From Temnopleurus reevesii (lineage: Eukaryota; Echinodermata; Echinoidea; Temnopleuroida; Temnopleuridae): 64,000 nt of DNA. Positions 24,535 through 36,900 of the stretch are shown piece by piece. A program made the translations under genes and the position numbers. Numbering within the stretch: position 1 is the stretch's first letter; every line of letters begins with the position of its first letter. The DNA is taken from positions 79,344 through 143,343 of the forward strand of contig BQKZ01000358.1 of assembly GCA_036244855.1 (NCBI GenBank). Direction: 5' to 3'. The notes under the pieces were generated by a model that saw nothing but the letters and a program-made list of their open reading frames with translations, ran no database searches and was not told the origin of the DNA.

Positions 24535-24840
24535 TTCTGCTTACGGTGAAATGGTACCAGTTCTTCTAATATCAATCAATTAAATGTTAAAAAGTAGAAT
24601 CTAGCGAAGTCTGAATTTACATAATCCAAGACATTCTTAAAGGTAGAAAACTACATTTGCACCGATTACGGTTATGCTTACAACTTGTTGTGTACTTCGG
24701 ATATGCCAAAATAATAACATCTTTGAAGTATTTTGGTCGAATGTAGTCCAGAATATTTAATTCAAAGAAAAATCTATTCTATCATAATTCATCTTCACAC
24801 CAACGGTGTCGCGATACTCCTAGTGCATTACCACACACAC
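24535..24840. repeat. Dispersed repeat, inverted copy at about 41850-42065
   Basis: The core ttatgcttacaacttgttgt..tatgccaaaataataac and the end ccaacggtgtcgcgatac recur in reverse complement in gene 2 intron 1. Non-coding, in the centre of the 5.5 kb element. Confidence 0.65.
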
Positions 24841-25329
24841 ACAATCTTGTAAGAGCGACTGTGACGTCATTAGAAAGGGCTGCAAACTAAAAAATGGGTG
24901 AGAGCCGACTCATTCAAGAACTTTTGCATTTTTGTATTTTACGGTGATTGTTAAGCCATCTCAGATAGAAAAGTGTGAAGTAAGACATTTTTTAAAAGCT
25001 ACAAATAGATTTTGCTCTGTAAAGGATTAGATAATGGGCTGGACTTCCCCCTTTAATTGTATTAATCTATATTTAAGTAATTTTACTTAATCATTTCAGG
25101 GCATGCATGCCAGTTGTCTAATTGATGTTTTAAAACGTGACTCTTGTAAAACACAATATTATCTGAATACAACACTCTGCAACAAAATACTCCAATTTAA
25201 CATGTTTGTGATACTGATAACCATTTTACAGGGAAAGTATGACCAAGCATGTGTAATGACGGAGGTTTTTCACCATGCCTCTTTTCATGCAAAGAGGACA
25301 ATGTCTCTTTATGATTCTAATACTACTAC

Positions 25330-26180
25330 ACACAGACAATTACCCCTGGACAACTACCCCTATAAGATAGCTCACCCTATGACAATTTCCCCGTAGGACA
25401 CCCCCTAGGTAGACCTGAATATTGCCAGTGATGGAGGATGTTTTCATTGTTGTATTGTCAGTGCTGAGGGATGTTATCAGTGTTGTTGGAGTGTTATGAT
25501 TCTGGTATGATTGATAAAATTTCGGGAATATTGCAGTTATTGTAATGATGTAGTGATTATTGTATATTTGCCTCTCTGCCTGACATCAATTTTACCCAAT
25601 GACAACAATATCTTAAACTCTGGATAAACTGAAGCATCAGCAGCATTTTGAATTTTTGTCAGTGACATTTGCAATGCTAGCAACAACTATAACACCCCAA
25701 GTACAGTCCTAAAGCACTGACAATATACCTTCAACAATGGTAACATATCTACAACACTTGCAACATATCCACATCAATGGCAATACCTTCCTAAAGCATT
25801 GACAGCATTCCTAGAGCAATGGCAACACCCCTATAACTATGGTAACGTGATATCATTATTAAAAAAAACTCTCACAACATTGCCAACATCCTATATTACT
25901 GACAACATTGACATTTACTGGCAGCACAGAGTGTGTTATCATCCTTGCGTATTTTTCATGGTGTATATTTTATAAGGGGGATTATCCCAGAGGGTAGTTG
26001 TCCTATCTAGGGCAATTGTCCTAGGGAACAGTAGCGTGCTACAGAGTAACTGATCTAGTGGTAATTATCATTGGGGTGGTTTTCCTAGGGGGAGGAGGGG
26101 AATTGTCCCAAGGAAAATTATCCTAGTAGCAATTGTTCTAGAGTATATTTGTCCTTGTGGAATTGTAGTTGTCCGAGGGC
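25330..26180. repeat. Degenerate short-unit repeats in inverted arrangement
   Basis: Units like acaattacccctggacaact (25336-25400) face reverse-complement units like gtagttgtcctatctagggc (25990-26170), with a caatggcaacat-type repeat between (about 25660-25930). No coding signal. Confidence 0.5.
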
Positions 26181-26662
26181 TGGTTGTCAACAAAGTTATG
26201 CATGAAGATTCCTCATTTGTAACTGTGAGGGTATGGGTATTATATAATGTTAGGAGGGGGTGTGAAAGAATCCGGAGCAGTGTATAGTATGAAACTTGTC
26301 AACAGAGGGAGTATGGGGAAGTATATTTTAGTAAGGAGTGTAATATCAGAATGAAATAAATGATAAAATTGGGGAGAGGGTTTTTCCTATTTTTCAATAT
26401 CTGAGCCTTTTTCTTTAGATCCCATTTCTACTTATCGCAAGCTTTCCCGGAGGGAGTTCAATAAGATAGAGTAAATAATTCCATAATATAATATGTATAA
26501 CACATATAGTAGAAAATGACCATAATTATTTAGTTTGGAGACATGATAAGTCACCTCAAGATATTCATTGCAGCTCAAAATTATCTAGACAAGCAAAATA
26601 TCAGCAAAATTTAAATTTCTCATGAATGCCCCTCAATCTTAAATATCTGTCTTTCATCTAAA

Positions 26663-26837
26663 GACGATATAAAGTATTTTCGAAAAGTTAAGTCAAACGC
26701 AATTTCAATGCTCTTTTGTAATGCTATTGAAATCGGAACCGGCTTGTCATTGCTGTGTCCACACAGTTGAATACACGGTGTACGGATCTATTGTCTGCGT
26801 TCGAGTTAACTTTTCGGAAATAGTTTATATCGTGTTA
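26663..26837. mobile_element. Palindromic MITE, family A, copy 2
   Basis: Runs from cgatataaagtattttcgaa to ggaaatagtttatatcgtgt, the same family as 1447-1599 in opposite orientation. It lies inside the 5.5 kb inverted-arm element. Confidence 0.75.
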
Positions 26838-28792
26838 GAAATAAAAGCTTTATCATTGAATTGGATAATATTCAAACAAAAGGGCGCAAATGGGTATTTC
26901 AAAGGGTTGGGTCAATTTTTTTTATGCGATGACCATGTAACATAGGTATCCACTTCATCTATCTCCATCTATTGATGATTTTTTTTTCTCAGTAAAACAC
27001 ATTTGGATTGGAACTCCTTTCTAGATCTTAAGTTACAGGCATACAAAAATTGACCTAGTTAGATGGGCGTCATATTGCTTTTGCATGATATGCAATGGTC
27101 TTTGAGAAATGCTTCTGGATGGGACACTGTTTTGGGGGATAATGTATTGGACTGTATTAGCCTGGTTTGAAAAATGCATTGATTTAGGGCTTTCGGGTGT
27201 CAAAATATTTGACCAAACCCCTTTGAGAATATCCTAATAGTAAAAATTGAATGAGGAACGCCATTATGATAAACATCATCATATCAAATATGTTATTGAT
27301 TATTGCATTTGATTGGAAGTATATTAAGTTTGCAACGTATTGAGTTTTATCATCAAATAAAAGTACCGCACTGAATGTGACTTCACTTTGTATCACATGA
27401 AGTCTCTTCTCAAAATATGTGTAAGTAAGCATAATATCATATAAATTGTCAAAATGTATTACTTGTTTTGTCTTTGTGAAATTAAATGATGTGAGTTGAG
27501 GCTATTTTTAATAAAAAAAAAACACTGTCGCCGGAAAAGTATTTGGATTCAATCTAGTGAGGAAAATGTATGAAAACGTTCCTTTCCCACTACCTATAAG
27601 GGTTAATCACTCACGATATGACATTATACGGTTACAGCATGGTAAATATCTTTTCCAGCATTTTTTGTTAATCGGGTTATACAGCATTTTCAACTTCTAA
27701 TCTCTGTCAATTTTGTGTTTGGTACCCAATTTATCTCAAAATATCCGATTATGTTTATCAAATATGCATAAGTTTTTTTGTTCAAAACATTTGCAGATGT
27801 TACTTGAAGGATCCTTGGAAATATGGAGAAAAGTATGCATAGAAGATGTTAAAATTATCACAAAACCGTTGAAAATGAAATTTAATGGGTGAAAATAGCA
27901 CAATAAATTCCCTTAATCTTATAGATTTAGATATTATTTTAAAGAAAATCTAATATCATACAATTTGAGATCACATACATTATATATTACGCTATTTTTA
28001 TCTGGTACCTGTAAATTTTGTAAAACGCGGTCATGAAATGGCGGCCATTTTGAAAAGAGCGCCCTCACACGTTAACCTTCAAGAAACAGCCCGTTTACTT
28101 TCTATATTCTTGTTCAGCATGAAAAACTAGTCTAGATCAACCATATGAAAAGTTCTACCTCTTTGGATAGTACCTTCCCTCAAGTATCACAGTACAGTGT
28201 TAACGCATGGTTAGCAATGGTTAATCTCGTTTTTAGCATTTTGGGGCGATCGGGTAATACAGTACTGTCAACTTTAGACCTCTGCCAATTTCATGTTTGG
28301 TACCCGATGGGCCTCAAAATTTCAGATTATGTTCATCACATATGCATAAAGTTTTCTGAAACATTTGAACATGTAATTTGAAGGATCCCCGGAAATATGA
28401 AGAAAAGTATACATAGGAGATGTTCAAATTATTACAAAAAACGTTAAAAAATGAACTTTACTGTCCAAAAATAGCACAATAATAACCTCCAATATGATTG
28501 ATTTAGGTATGATTTTAAAGGAAATTTAATATCCTACAATTTGATACCACATACATTATATATTACGCTATTTTTGATGTGGTACCATTACATTTTGTGA
28601 GCGCGGTCATGATATGGCGGCCATTTTGAAAAAAGCGCCCTCACGCATTAACCTTCAGGATACAGCCCGTTTACCTCATATATTCTTGTTCAGCATGAAA
28701 AACTAGTCTAGATTAACCGCATGAAAATTTCTACCTCTTCGGGTGACCCCTTCCTCAGTTATAACCCGGACTAAAAACATATTTTCTTTCTT

Positions 28793-29042
28793 AAAAAATA
28801 ATAATAATAATAATGTCTTATTTACCCAGGGTAGCCACATTCAGCTGTAAGTTAGCTGCTCTTCCAGCGGGCCCTGCATAACATAAAGTTATTATTACCC
28901 TTCTCCTTTCTTAAATGCCGAGCGCCTGGCAAGATGGCAGATGGTCCCATTTTTATAGGTCTTTGGTATGACCCGGCCGGGGATCGAACCCACGACCTTC
29001 CGTTCATGGGGCAGACGCTCTACCACTGATCCACACATGACC
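28793..29042 (-). mobile_element. tRNA-derived SINE, family 1
   Basis: Read on the minus strand, the head has an A-box-like agtggtagagcgtctgcccc and the B box GGTTCGATCCC (28980-28990), followed by a tRNA-unrelated body and an (ATT)n tail at 28798-28815. It lies just outside the right arm of the 5.5 kb element. Confidence 0.85.
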
Positions 29043-29934
29043 GGTGTATTTTCATTCATGAAGTGAGTTATTAAATCTACATCCCTTTATGGTTGGTGCC
29101 GAGATAGCTTTGCAGAACTTATTCTAGTACGAACTAATCAACAGTGCAGGTAAAAGTACAAAATTTCGCTAATTTTCAGTATGAGTTAAAGAAAAATTGA
29201 TCGTAAAAGTGTTCTATTTTAATAATAAAAATAATTTGCAAAAAATTATAAATGCTCCAAAAGTACTTGACTTTTGGTAAAACTAAAAGAGCGCGGAGAC
29301 GAGGAAGGGCCTATCCACAAATGGCGTCTTTTTTGTAGAGAAGCAAGTATGCGGCCGCATACTTCCAGACTTCCAAGGTTCATTCGGTTGAAGGACTAAA
29401 TAAATCTATGAAATTTGGATTATTCCTGTTCCAGACAAAGGTTTGGAGGTATGCATATAACATGAGGTGAATCAGATAGATCTTATTCATAATACTAAGC
29501 ACTGTTAATCATTGCGTTAAACATGCAAACCCAAGGTTCAAAGCTCGCCACAGTCTCAACATCTATGACTTCATACTTCAGTAATTCAAATTTGAGCTCT
29601 GTCACGTCTTTCGGATGGTGACGTTATGTTCCAAACATGATTGTTTAACATACTTGTACCAAAGACAAATCTTTCTTCCTCACTCTACATGCATCAACGT
29701 GGTTACTCATACATACCCGGGACTGTGAATTTAATAATTCAATTATTCAATAAAGTCAATTTCGGCACACGTCCTATGATTATCGAAAATGTAAAGTGGT
29801 CCCTTGTTGAGCAATGCAACTCTCTATGTTGGACTCTTGTGGATTATCAACGCTTTGAACACATTACAACAGCATATAATAGCAATTCTATCATTGGTTG
29901 TCAAATTACATCATTCGTTTATGTTGTATATAAT

Positions 29935-30149
29935 ATAATGAAAATAGATGCAATTTATATAGCGCATGTATCCATTCTGCGGAGTGATCAAGACGCTATG
30001 CATACTGGCTTTACACCAGCACCCATGGCATTTCAAGGAATGAATATTCCTTTCATGTACCCATTCACCTCACCTGTGTTAAGTGCAGTATAATGTGGAT
30101 GAATTTCTTGCTGAAGGAAACTAACGCCATGGATGGGATTCGAACCTAC
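29935..30149 (-). mobile_element. tRNA-derived SINE, family 2, copy cut by assembly gap
   Basis: Minus-strand SINE body ending at gggattcgaacctac, where the B box GGTTCGAATCCC begins; the n at 30150 removes the tRNA-like head. The full copy is at 31525-31810. Confidence 0.75.
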
Positions 30150-31524
30150 NCTCAGTGTTTTTAAATATTTAAATACCTGAAAGATTAATTTACCATCAGA
30201 GCCTTGACACGAGATTCCTGTCTTATCATTTCCTCACAGTGATACCTCTATCAAAGCAATCCAAGGCTAACTTTACCCAAACTGCTTGGTCAGTGGCGTC
30301 AGCAAGATATCGTTTTGAAAAGTGCATGATTTTTTCCCGCCCTCCCTGGGTCCCAACGCCTTACCTAAACTACTTTGTATACTTCTGTATTTCTACTTGC
30401 AACATGATAATCAAATGCCGCAATTATCTACAGACGTTTACTCGGAAAATATTATATAATATAAGTTGTAAGTTTTCACTGGTATTACCCTGCAAAATAC
30501 AGTTAGTTACAAATCCACAACATTGTTCAGATAGAACCAACTTACCCGATATAACAATAATAATGATTATAATAATAATGAAAATGTACCAAAAATATAA
30601 GGAATAAGATAATTCTAATAAAACACATTATCTTTCCGATGTATTTTCATCAATAAAGTGAGTTATTAAATCTATTATGCTTTCATGGTCGATTCAGAAA
30701 TAGGTTTGCAGGAATAATTTTAATATGTAATAATCATCAGTGCAAATACATATACAAAATTCCGCTAATTTTCAGTTTTTGTAAAAGTACAAGTGATTAT
30801 AAATTAGTTATATTTTAATAATAAAAATTAAATAAAATTGAAAAAAAAAAATGATTAGTGCTCAGAAATAACGTAACTTTTGGCAAACAAAAAGACCGCG
30901 GATTTATCGCTGAAAATATCCAATGGGAAGGGGGTATTTCCTCAATTGATGCCTCGTTTATAGAGAAGTACTAATAAAGGACTAATAATGAAGGACTACT
31001 AAATTTATTAAATTCAGGGAATTCCTGTTGCAGCCAAAGGTTTGGAGATATGCATATAATATTGAATAAATCAGATAGATTTTATTTTGAATCATCGGCA
31101 CTAATAGTCGTTGCATTTATTTAAAAACCATACCCAAGGTTCAAAGGTCGCCAGAGTCTCAATAACTATGTTTCAGGAATTCTGATTTGAGCTTCACCAC
31201 GTCTTTCGTTTAATGATGATGTGTTACAAACATGATTGTTTAAAGTACTTGTACCAAAGACAAGTTTTTCTTCCTCTTTCTCCATGCACGAGCGTGGTTA
31301 CTCATACATACCCAGGACTGTGAATTTAATTATTCGATTATTCAATAAAGTCAATTTCGGCACACGTCGTATGGTTATTGAAAAAGTAAAGTGATCCCTT
31401 GGAAATATAAAACTCTTTATGTTTGACTTTTGTGGATTAACAACGCTTTGAATGTATTACATCGACATAAAATGAAGATTCTAGCATTGATAGTCAAATT
31501 ACATCACTCGTTTATACTGAATAT

Positions 31525-31810
31525 AAAATAATGAAAATAGATGCAATTTACTGAGCGCATGTATCTACTCTGCGGAGTGATCAAGGCGCTATGCATAATA
31601 TTAACCTGGCTTTACACCAGCGTACACCAGCGCCCATGGCATTTCAAGGAATGAATATTCCTGCCATGTACCCATTCACCTCACCTGTGTTAAGTGCAGT
31701 ATAATGTGGATGAATTTCTTGCTGAAGGAAACTAACGCCATGGATGGGATTCGAACCTACGACCATCTGGTTGAAAGGCGAGAGTCAAAATCACTACACC
31801 ACCGAAAGGT
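31525..31810 (-). mobile_element. tRNA-derived SINE, family 2, full copy
   Basis: On the minus strand the head reads ggtggtgtagtgattttgac (A-box region), then the B box GGTTCGAATCCC (31746-31757), then a body containing gccatggcgttagtttcctt sequence and an AT-rich tail. Partial relatives are at 37466-37605 and 56966-57180. Confidence 0.8.
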
Positions 31811-33868
31811 AGGTGCGAATTAATTATGTTGGGTAACAACTTTGACCATCCACTCTTGCTTAATCAGTGATCATGCAGGGGCGAACCTTGAGATAATACT
31901 ACAACGATTATGAAATCAGTTAAAATTATGATGAATTGGTGGGGGTGAAGGTTTGTTATGACCATGATGCGTTGACAGGGGCCACCTGTAGGTATAAGGG
32001 TGATTCACCTGTAAAGCTTGATGACACCATCGTCTGTCACTCACACTAATTACAACAAAGACTTCTAACGTCATTCAAGACCAAGTTAGTTTTAAATTCC
32101 GATAATCAAGAAAATAATAAATAGTTAAGTTGTGAAAATAATTATCAAAGCATTCGAACATCAAGAATATAACATCAAAAAGTTTTCTATGTTATCTTAA
32201 AACTGAACAACTTTCCCAGGAATTTTTGTCCACCAAAGCAATTTTAAGATTTCAATTAAATAACGGAGGTGACTTGAAAAAGACAATTTGAGGCTTGATG
32301 AGTAAGTGACAGTCCGTTTTAATCAAAATAGCCGCTGGACCCTGGTATTTACAGAGTAATTGGTTCCTATGGAAACTGAAGAGACAGACGTATTATTGTT
32401 AGTGAAATGTCCAGACTGCTATCATGGAATATCATTAGTAATGTTATGAGAAATGTGAGACAGAGTAACATCCTGACCTTAGCACAACTAAGTTGGGGAA
32501 GGGGTTGTTTGCACGAATGGCTACTCCTGACACTTCTGTCATCAGGGATTCCCACTGTCTGTATTAGTATTTTCTATTCGTCGCAGGTAACATAATGCAC
32601 TGTGAGCACAAAGGACGAATGACTGGAAAAGGTACACAACTTCTATTCAAGCATTCACAATGAAATGATGTATACAAAAGAAATTTCCATCCCTCTATTA
32701 AAATATCGATCTGGTAGTTCGGAGAATAAAGATGGAAGCTAATTATCTTGGTGTTCATGAAGCTATTGTGAAGGCTTGAATGATGATGTTTACTTTATCC
32801 AAGTCCTTTGTCATTTCTGCTCACAGTGATGGACAGTGGGAAGGGGAGATTTTACCCATGTCCTTTTTGGTATAATTAACTAGTGACTTTTGAAGAAAAA
32901 GCCATTTAATTTATTCTTATCTGCAAATTGTTTTTATATATTTATTTTCCAAGTTCAGTTAAAAACTGTTTTACATCATATAGAAAAACATAACATTGAC
33001 AAGATAGAATAATGTAAAACATCATATTTATCAACCAATTAAGTCTGAAACTAGAATAAACAAACCAGCTATTATAGGAAACATTTTCAATCTGGGAATC
33101 ACACAATTTGAGTAAGAAACAGTTGTAATCTATTCTTTTATTTCGAGAAATGTTTTTTCACCGATGACCATGATGATAGTGAAAATGACTAGACAAAATA
33201 CTCTTCAGACAAAAATTGATGTGTCTTGCTGAGCAAAATGCAAAATAGAGTTAAATAATGAAGGATTCTTGACCTGCCACTTGGCATGGAGGGAAAGTAA
33301 ACTCCTTGAAACCAGACTGGATGACCATGTGATATTCTGTCTCTAGCTCTTCTCATCCGACTGACACACATATGCCCCTTGCCTAGATCCGTCGCTTTAT
33401 TGCTACTTCCTCCAAAAAGAACTTCTTAAAACTTTTTAAATGTCCATTTCATCGCGGTTCTTGTAGGTTCACAATCAATAACCCCGCTTATTCTTTAACT
33501 TCTTTGAGGACGCGCGCACAATTACTGAACGCGCTCGTCGACGGATTTACTGTCTTCGGAGGCGCCCGCGGAGCAGACGATTCTAGGCAACTTTTGAACG
33601 TTTGTTAAAGAATAACAAGGAAAGAGATCGAAAAAGCAGAAAATTGTCATCAACTTTGTGAATTTCCCTTCGTTTTCTCAAGGACATCATGTCGGATACC
33701 AGTCATCACTGAATGTCAGCTGTTTTTAAGTACAATTTAAAGTAGCAAAGGACTTGAATTTGATTAAAGTGAGTAAAGCAGAAAGTGGAGGCCAGACTGA
33801 TTACAGTTGCACTAAAAGTGCATCAAATTAACACCAATTGAACAAATGAGAACTTACAAAGCGACAAA
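31811..33868. promoter_or_regulatory. Region upstream of gene 2, probable promoter/5' UTR in the last 400 bases
   Basis: Mostly AT-rich, but 33505-33590 is markedly CpG-rich (cgcgcgcac, gaacgcgctcgtcgacgg, ggcgcccgcgg), standing out from the surrounding DNA and about 300 bases before the start codon. No TATA box is assigned. Promoter function is inferred from position and composition only. Confidence 0.35.
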
Positions 33869-33910
33869 ATGACGAGTGTTTGGATATTTTCTTTACTTCT
33901 GTCACTTCAG
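33869..33910 (+). CDS. Gene 2 exon 1: signal peptide
   Basis: The ATG has A at -3 (acaaaATGa). The exon reads [14 protein letters not shown] and ends at a perfect donor (cag|GTAAGT) in phase 0, continuing into VISYVTSEV in exon 2. This is a typical hydrophobic secretion signal split by a 12.8 kb intron. Choice rests on phase, donor strength and hydrophobicity. Confidence 0.75.
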
Positions 33911-36900
33911 GTAAGTACATCTTAATGCTTAATTTGATAAGAATCATGTTATGACCATTAATCAATAGTTTTCTTTCATCCTCTGAAATGGAAAAGAGAA
34001 ACATTTTGTGTGCGTGTTAACAACATAGAACAGGTTGCGTCTATAAAGTTGGACAATAACTTCATACGAATTTATTTACATATCACAGTACTATTTAATT
34101 TGCTTTAGCTTAATTCGTTGTCATGAATGCATTTCAGAAAATATTTGACGAAAATAATGAATATATTTGTGGAAGTTGCATGAATTGTACTATCAATGGT
34201 AGACATTACAATACTTTGTGATAAAAGGGATCTAATGTCGTTTGATTAATGTTGTTTGATTAACCTGTAAGTTACACGAGTATATAATTTCTGTTTCTGA
34301 AATAAACATTTGTGGGATGATAAGGATGAGGATGATGATGATGATGATGATGGTGATGACAACGATGATGAAGGTGATGATGGTAAATTTAGGCGACCGA
34401 CATGGTGCTGTGTATGTAAAATGTATTATGAGATAAGCCATTAAAAATGTATGGAGTAATGATAATAATTATCGTATCATCAAGTTTTAATCTGGATTTG
34501 GAGGTCATAGAAATACCCGTTCAGAAATTTCAAATTTAGATATAATTGGAGCACAATCAAAGACAAGGTGACTTATCACCAGATTCTGTAAAAATCCTGG
34601 TAATATTTTAAATCTTTCCACAATACAGAGGGCCTGGGAATAACACAAATTGGGTGAATGCTCTGTGTTATTACACACAACTGAAAAAAAATACCAGGAA
34701 TTTTGTTGCTCCCCCGGTAACACAGAAATGTTTTATTTCGGTAGCACATTTTAATTTGAATTCGATTACACTTTCAGGTATAATTTACACAATCAGCATC
34801 CGCAGACTATCATTCATTAAACCTCATGCAAAAAAGAAACATTAATGAGCATTTAATCCCTTAATCCTTCAGATGCCAAGTACCTGCGACTGATCGGGGT
34901 CAATGAAAATCCCAGGCAATTAGAAGCAATCTGTGAGATATTTAGAGCGCATGTTGGAATAACTGACATGTGTCTTAATGGGTAGAGGAATTATGGTTAA
35001 TTGATATCGGAACTGCGCCAGAGCCTAGCCCGATTCGGCCAAGGAAAGTCCGAGGGAAATTGATGCTGATGGTTCAGTCTCTATGACAGAGAATTGTTGG
35101 GATTCCTTTGAGCTGAAAATTGCTTCATACAAAGAGTCATGACATGTATTTCGTAATATAGAAAATGTTGAAAGTCATTTTCCGATGAACGATGCTGGTA
35201 GCCAATTTAATTTTGCCCTTACTTTTGATGGAAAGATGAAGCAGTATATAATAAGTCTATTGGAAATCTGCTGAGACAATTTATTAGAAACGTCACAGGC
35301 TGTGACATCTACAATATTCAATTTGCTTAGTTTGTATAAGTCTTCGTAATTATTGTACTAGAACAGAAATAAACAGTTCACAAGCATCATCAAAGGTTTA
35401 GCTGGGACATTCATTTTGCGAAGCCTATTTATTGCAATTTGATTTGATGATTTTGATACTAGGTTGCTAATGCACAAAATTATCGGTGCTAAAAATGTCA
35501 TTAAGATGAATTTGTTAATTGGATGTTCCATTTATATTCTACTCTAGTGGTAGGCTTGTAGCTTATCCATCTTTTATATTGAATGAAGATCCGGAAGACC
35601 ATGATATTGAGGTTTAAAATGTGGTTAGCTCGAATCTCTTTGTGTGGGATGCTACTGAGAAAATCCATTAAGATCAAGAGATCTGACCGGACACAGCGCC
35701 CCTCTTTCGAGTCTGGAACGGACATTAGGAATCATCTTAAATGGCAGGTAGCAGAAAAGCACCCCTAGCCAGGACATATATCCAAAAATTCATATTTCTT
35801 TGAATTGTGAGGGGATTTTGCCAATGCTCAGGGCTTGTGAAGAACCGGTCACACTTTTGGGTCGACGTAGTATAAGTTTAGTCATGGAATCTTTAGCCAT
35901 AAAAATAACTTCTTGAAGTTTAGCAATAAAGTCTTTCTGGATTTTAGACATGTAGCATTTCTTTCGTTTAGCCATGAAGCTTTTCTGAAGTTTAGTCACT
36001 AACTTTTACGTGGTTTAGCCATGAAACCTTTCTGAAGTTTAACCATGGAGTATTTCATTGATTTAACCATAGAGCTTTTTTAAGTTTTGCCATGAAATCT
36101 TTATGCAGTCTAGCCAAGGAGTATTTTTGTGGTTTAGCCATGAAACCTTTCTGAAGTTTAGCCATGGAGCAATTCTTTGGTTTGGCCAAGACATGTATAT
36201 GGCACATCTCCTGTAAGGTACAATGTATTTCATCATTATTATTATTACCCCCTCCCAGTAAAAAAAAATGAACAATAAACAATAATTAAATTTCAGGCAT
36301 GCAGAATTTCTTTAGAATAGCCATGAAGCTAATCTGACTTTTAGCGAGGTAACCTTCCTCATGTTTAGATATGGGACGACTCTAAAGTCTGGTAGAATTA
36401 TGTGTGCAACGCCCTGAAGGAGTTTTACACCTTGATTCACCCCTTTCAGTCAGAAGACACTTTGGACATTCTATCCTCAATAATATTACTTCAATGTTAT
36501 GGGTACATCTTCGTAAAGTTCTGGACTCATCCACCTGTCAATCGAGTTTCCTAATAAACCTGACCCCGAGACTGTCAGTGGCCTGTCAGTCCGGTCCAGA
36601 GATGGGATTAAACACAAGCGTCATCGTAGGATATGCTTATTAAAGTAGTACTGGACACTTTCATGATCATGCAGATTTTTCCATAACTTGAATAAATGTA
36701 TTTGAATAATCTTAGATTTGAGAAAAAAACTAAGAATTAAAGTGCATAAAAAATAAACGTTTTGTGATCTATTTACACGTATGTCGTTATAGCCATGTAG
36801 TTATTGTGGCAATTCTTAAAATTACTTAAAACGAAATAGATTCAGTACTTCTCTATTGCAATTATTTTGTAGCGCGTTGTATAATATCCAGTAAAATAAT

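Larger units (their letters stand above)
23304..28773. mobile_element. 5.5 kb element with long (about 1.1 kb) inverted arms
   Basis: The left end reads tagtccaggttataactgag and the right end ctcagttataacccggacta, so the ends are inverted and flanked by or begin with TA. The arms (about 23304-24385 and 27570-28773) each contain two related units of about 0.5-0.6 kb carrying gtagaa..ttcat..atctaga and the GGGCGC..AAAATGGCCGCCAT block. The centre (24386-27569) has no recognisable transposase but holds other repeats. It resembles a foldback or non-autonomous DNA transposon. Confidence 0.75.
22818..31760. repeat. Diverged direct duplication interrupted by insertions
   Basis: 22818-23290 matches 30151-30620, and 29041-30149 matches about 30632-31760, both direct. 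The first copy is split by the 23304-28773 element and a SINE that the second copy lacks. The copies meet at the single n (30150). Identity is near-complete for the first roughly 170 bases after the n, then clearly lower. Confidence 0.75.

Noticed and set aside
28145..28381. Open frame in the right arm of the inverted element as a gene
   Set aside because: It lies wholly in a repeated arm, is mirrored in the left arm, and has no domain.
28980..29035. Functional tRNA gene on the minus strand
   Set aside because: B-box and A-box-like sequences are present but it is followed by a SINE body and (ATT)n tail, so it is a SINE head rather than a tRNA gene.
29641..30093. 150-codon open frame
   Set aside because: Its 3' half is SINE family 2 sequence and the rest is duplicated non-coding DNA; the frame is broken in the second copy (31250-31700).
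31746..31808. Second possible tRNA gene
   Set aside because: Same reasoning: head of a SINE with related copies at 29935, 37466 and 56966.
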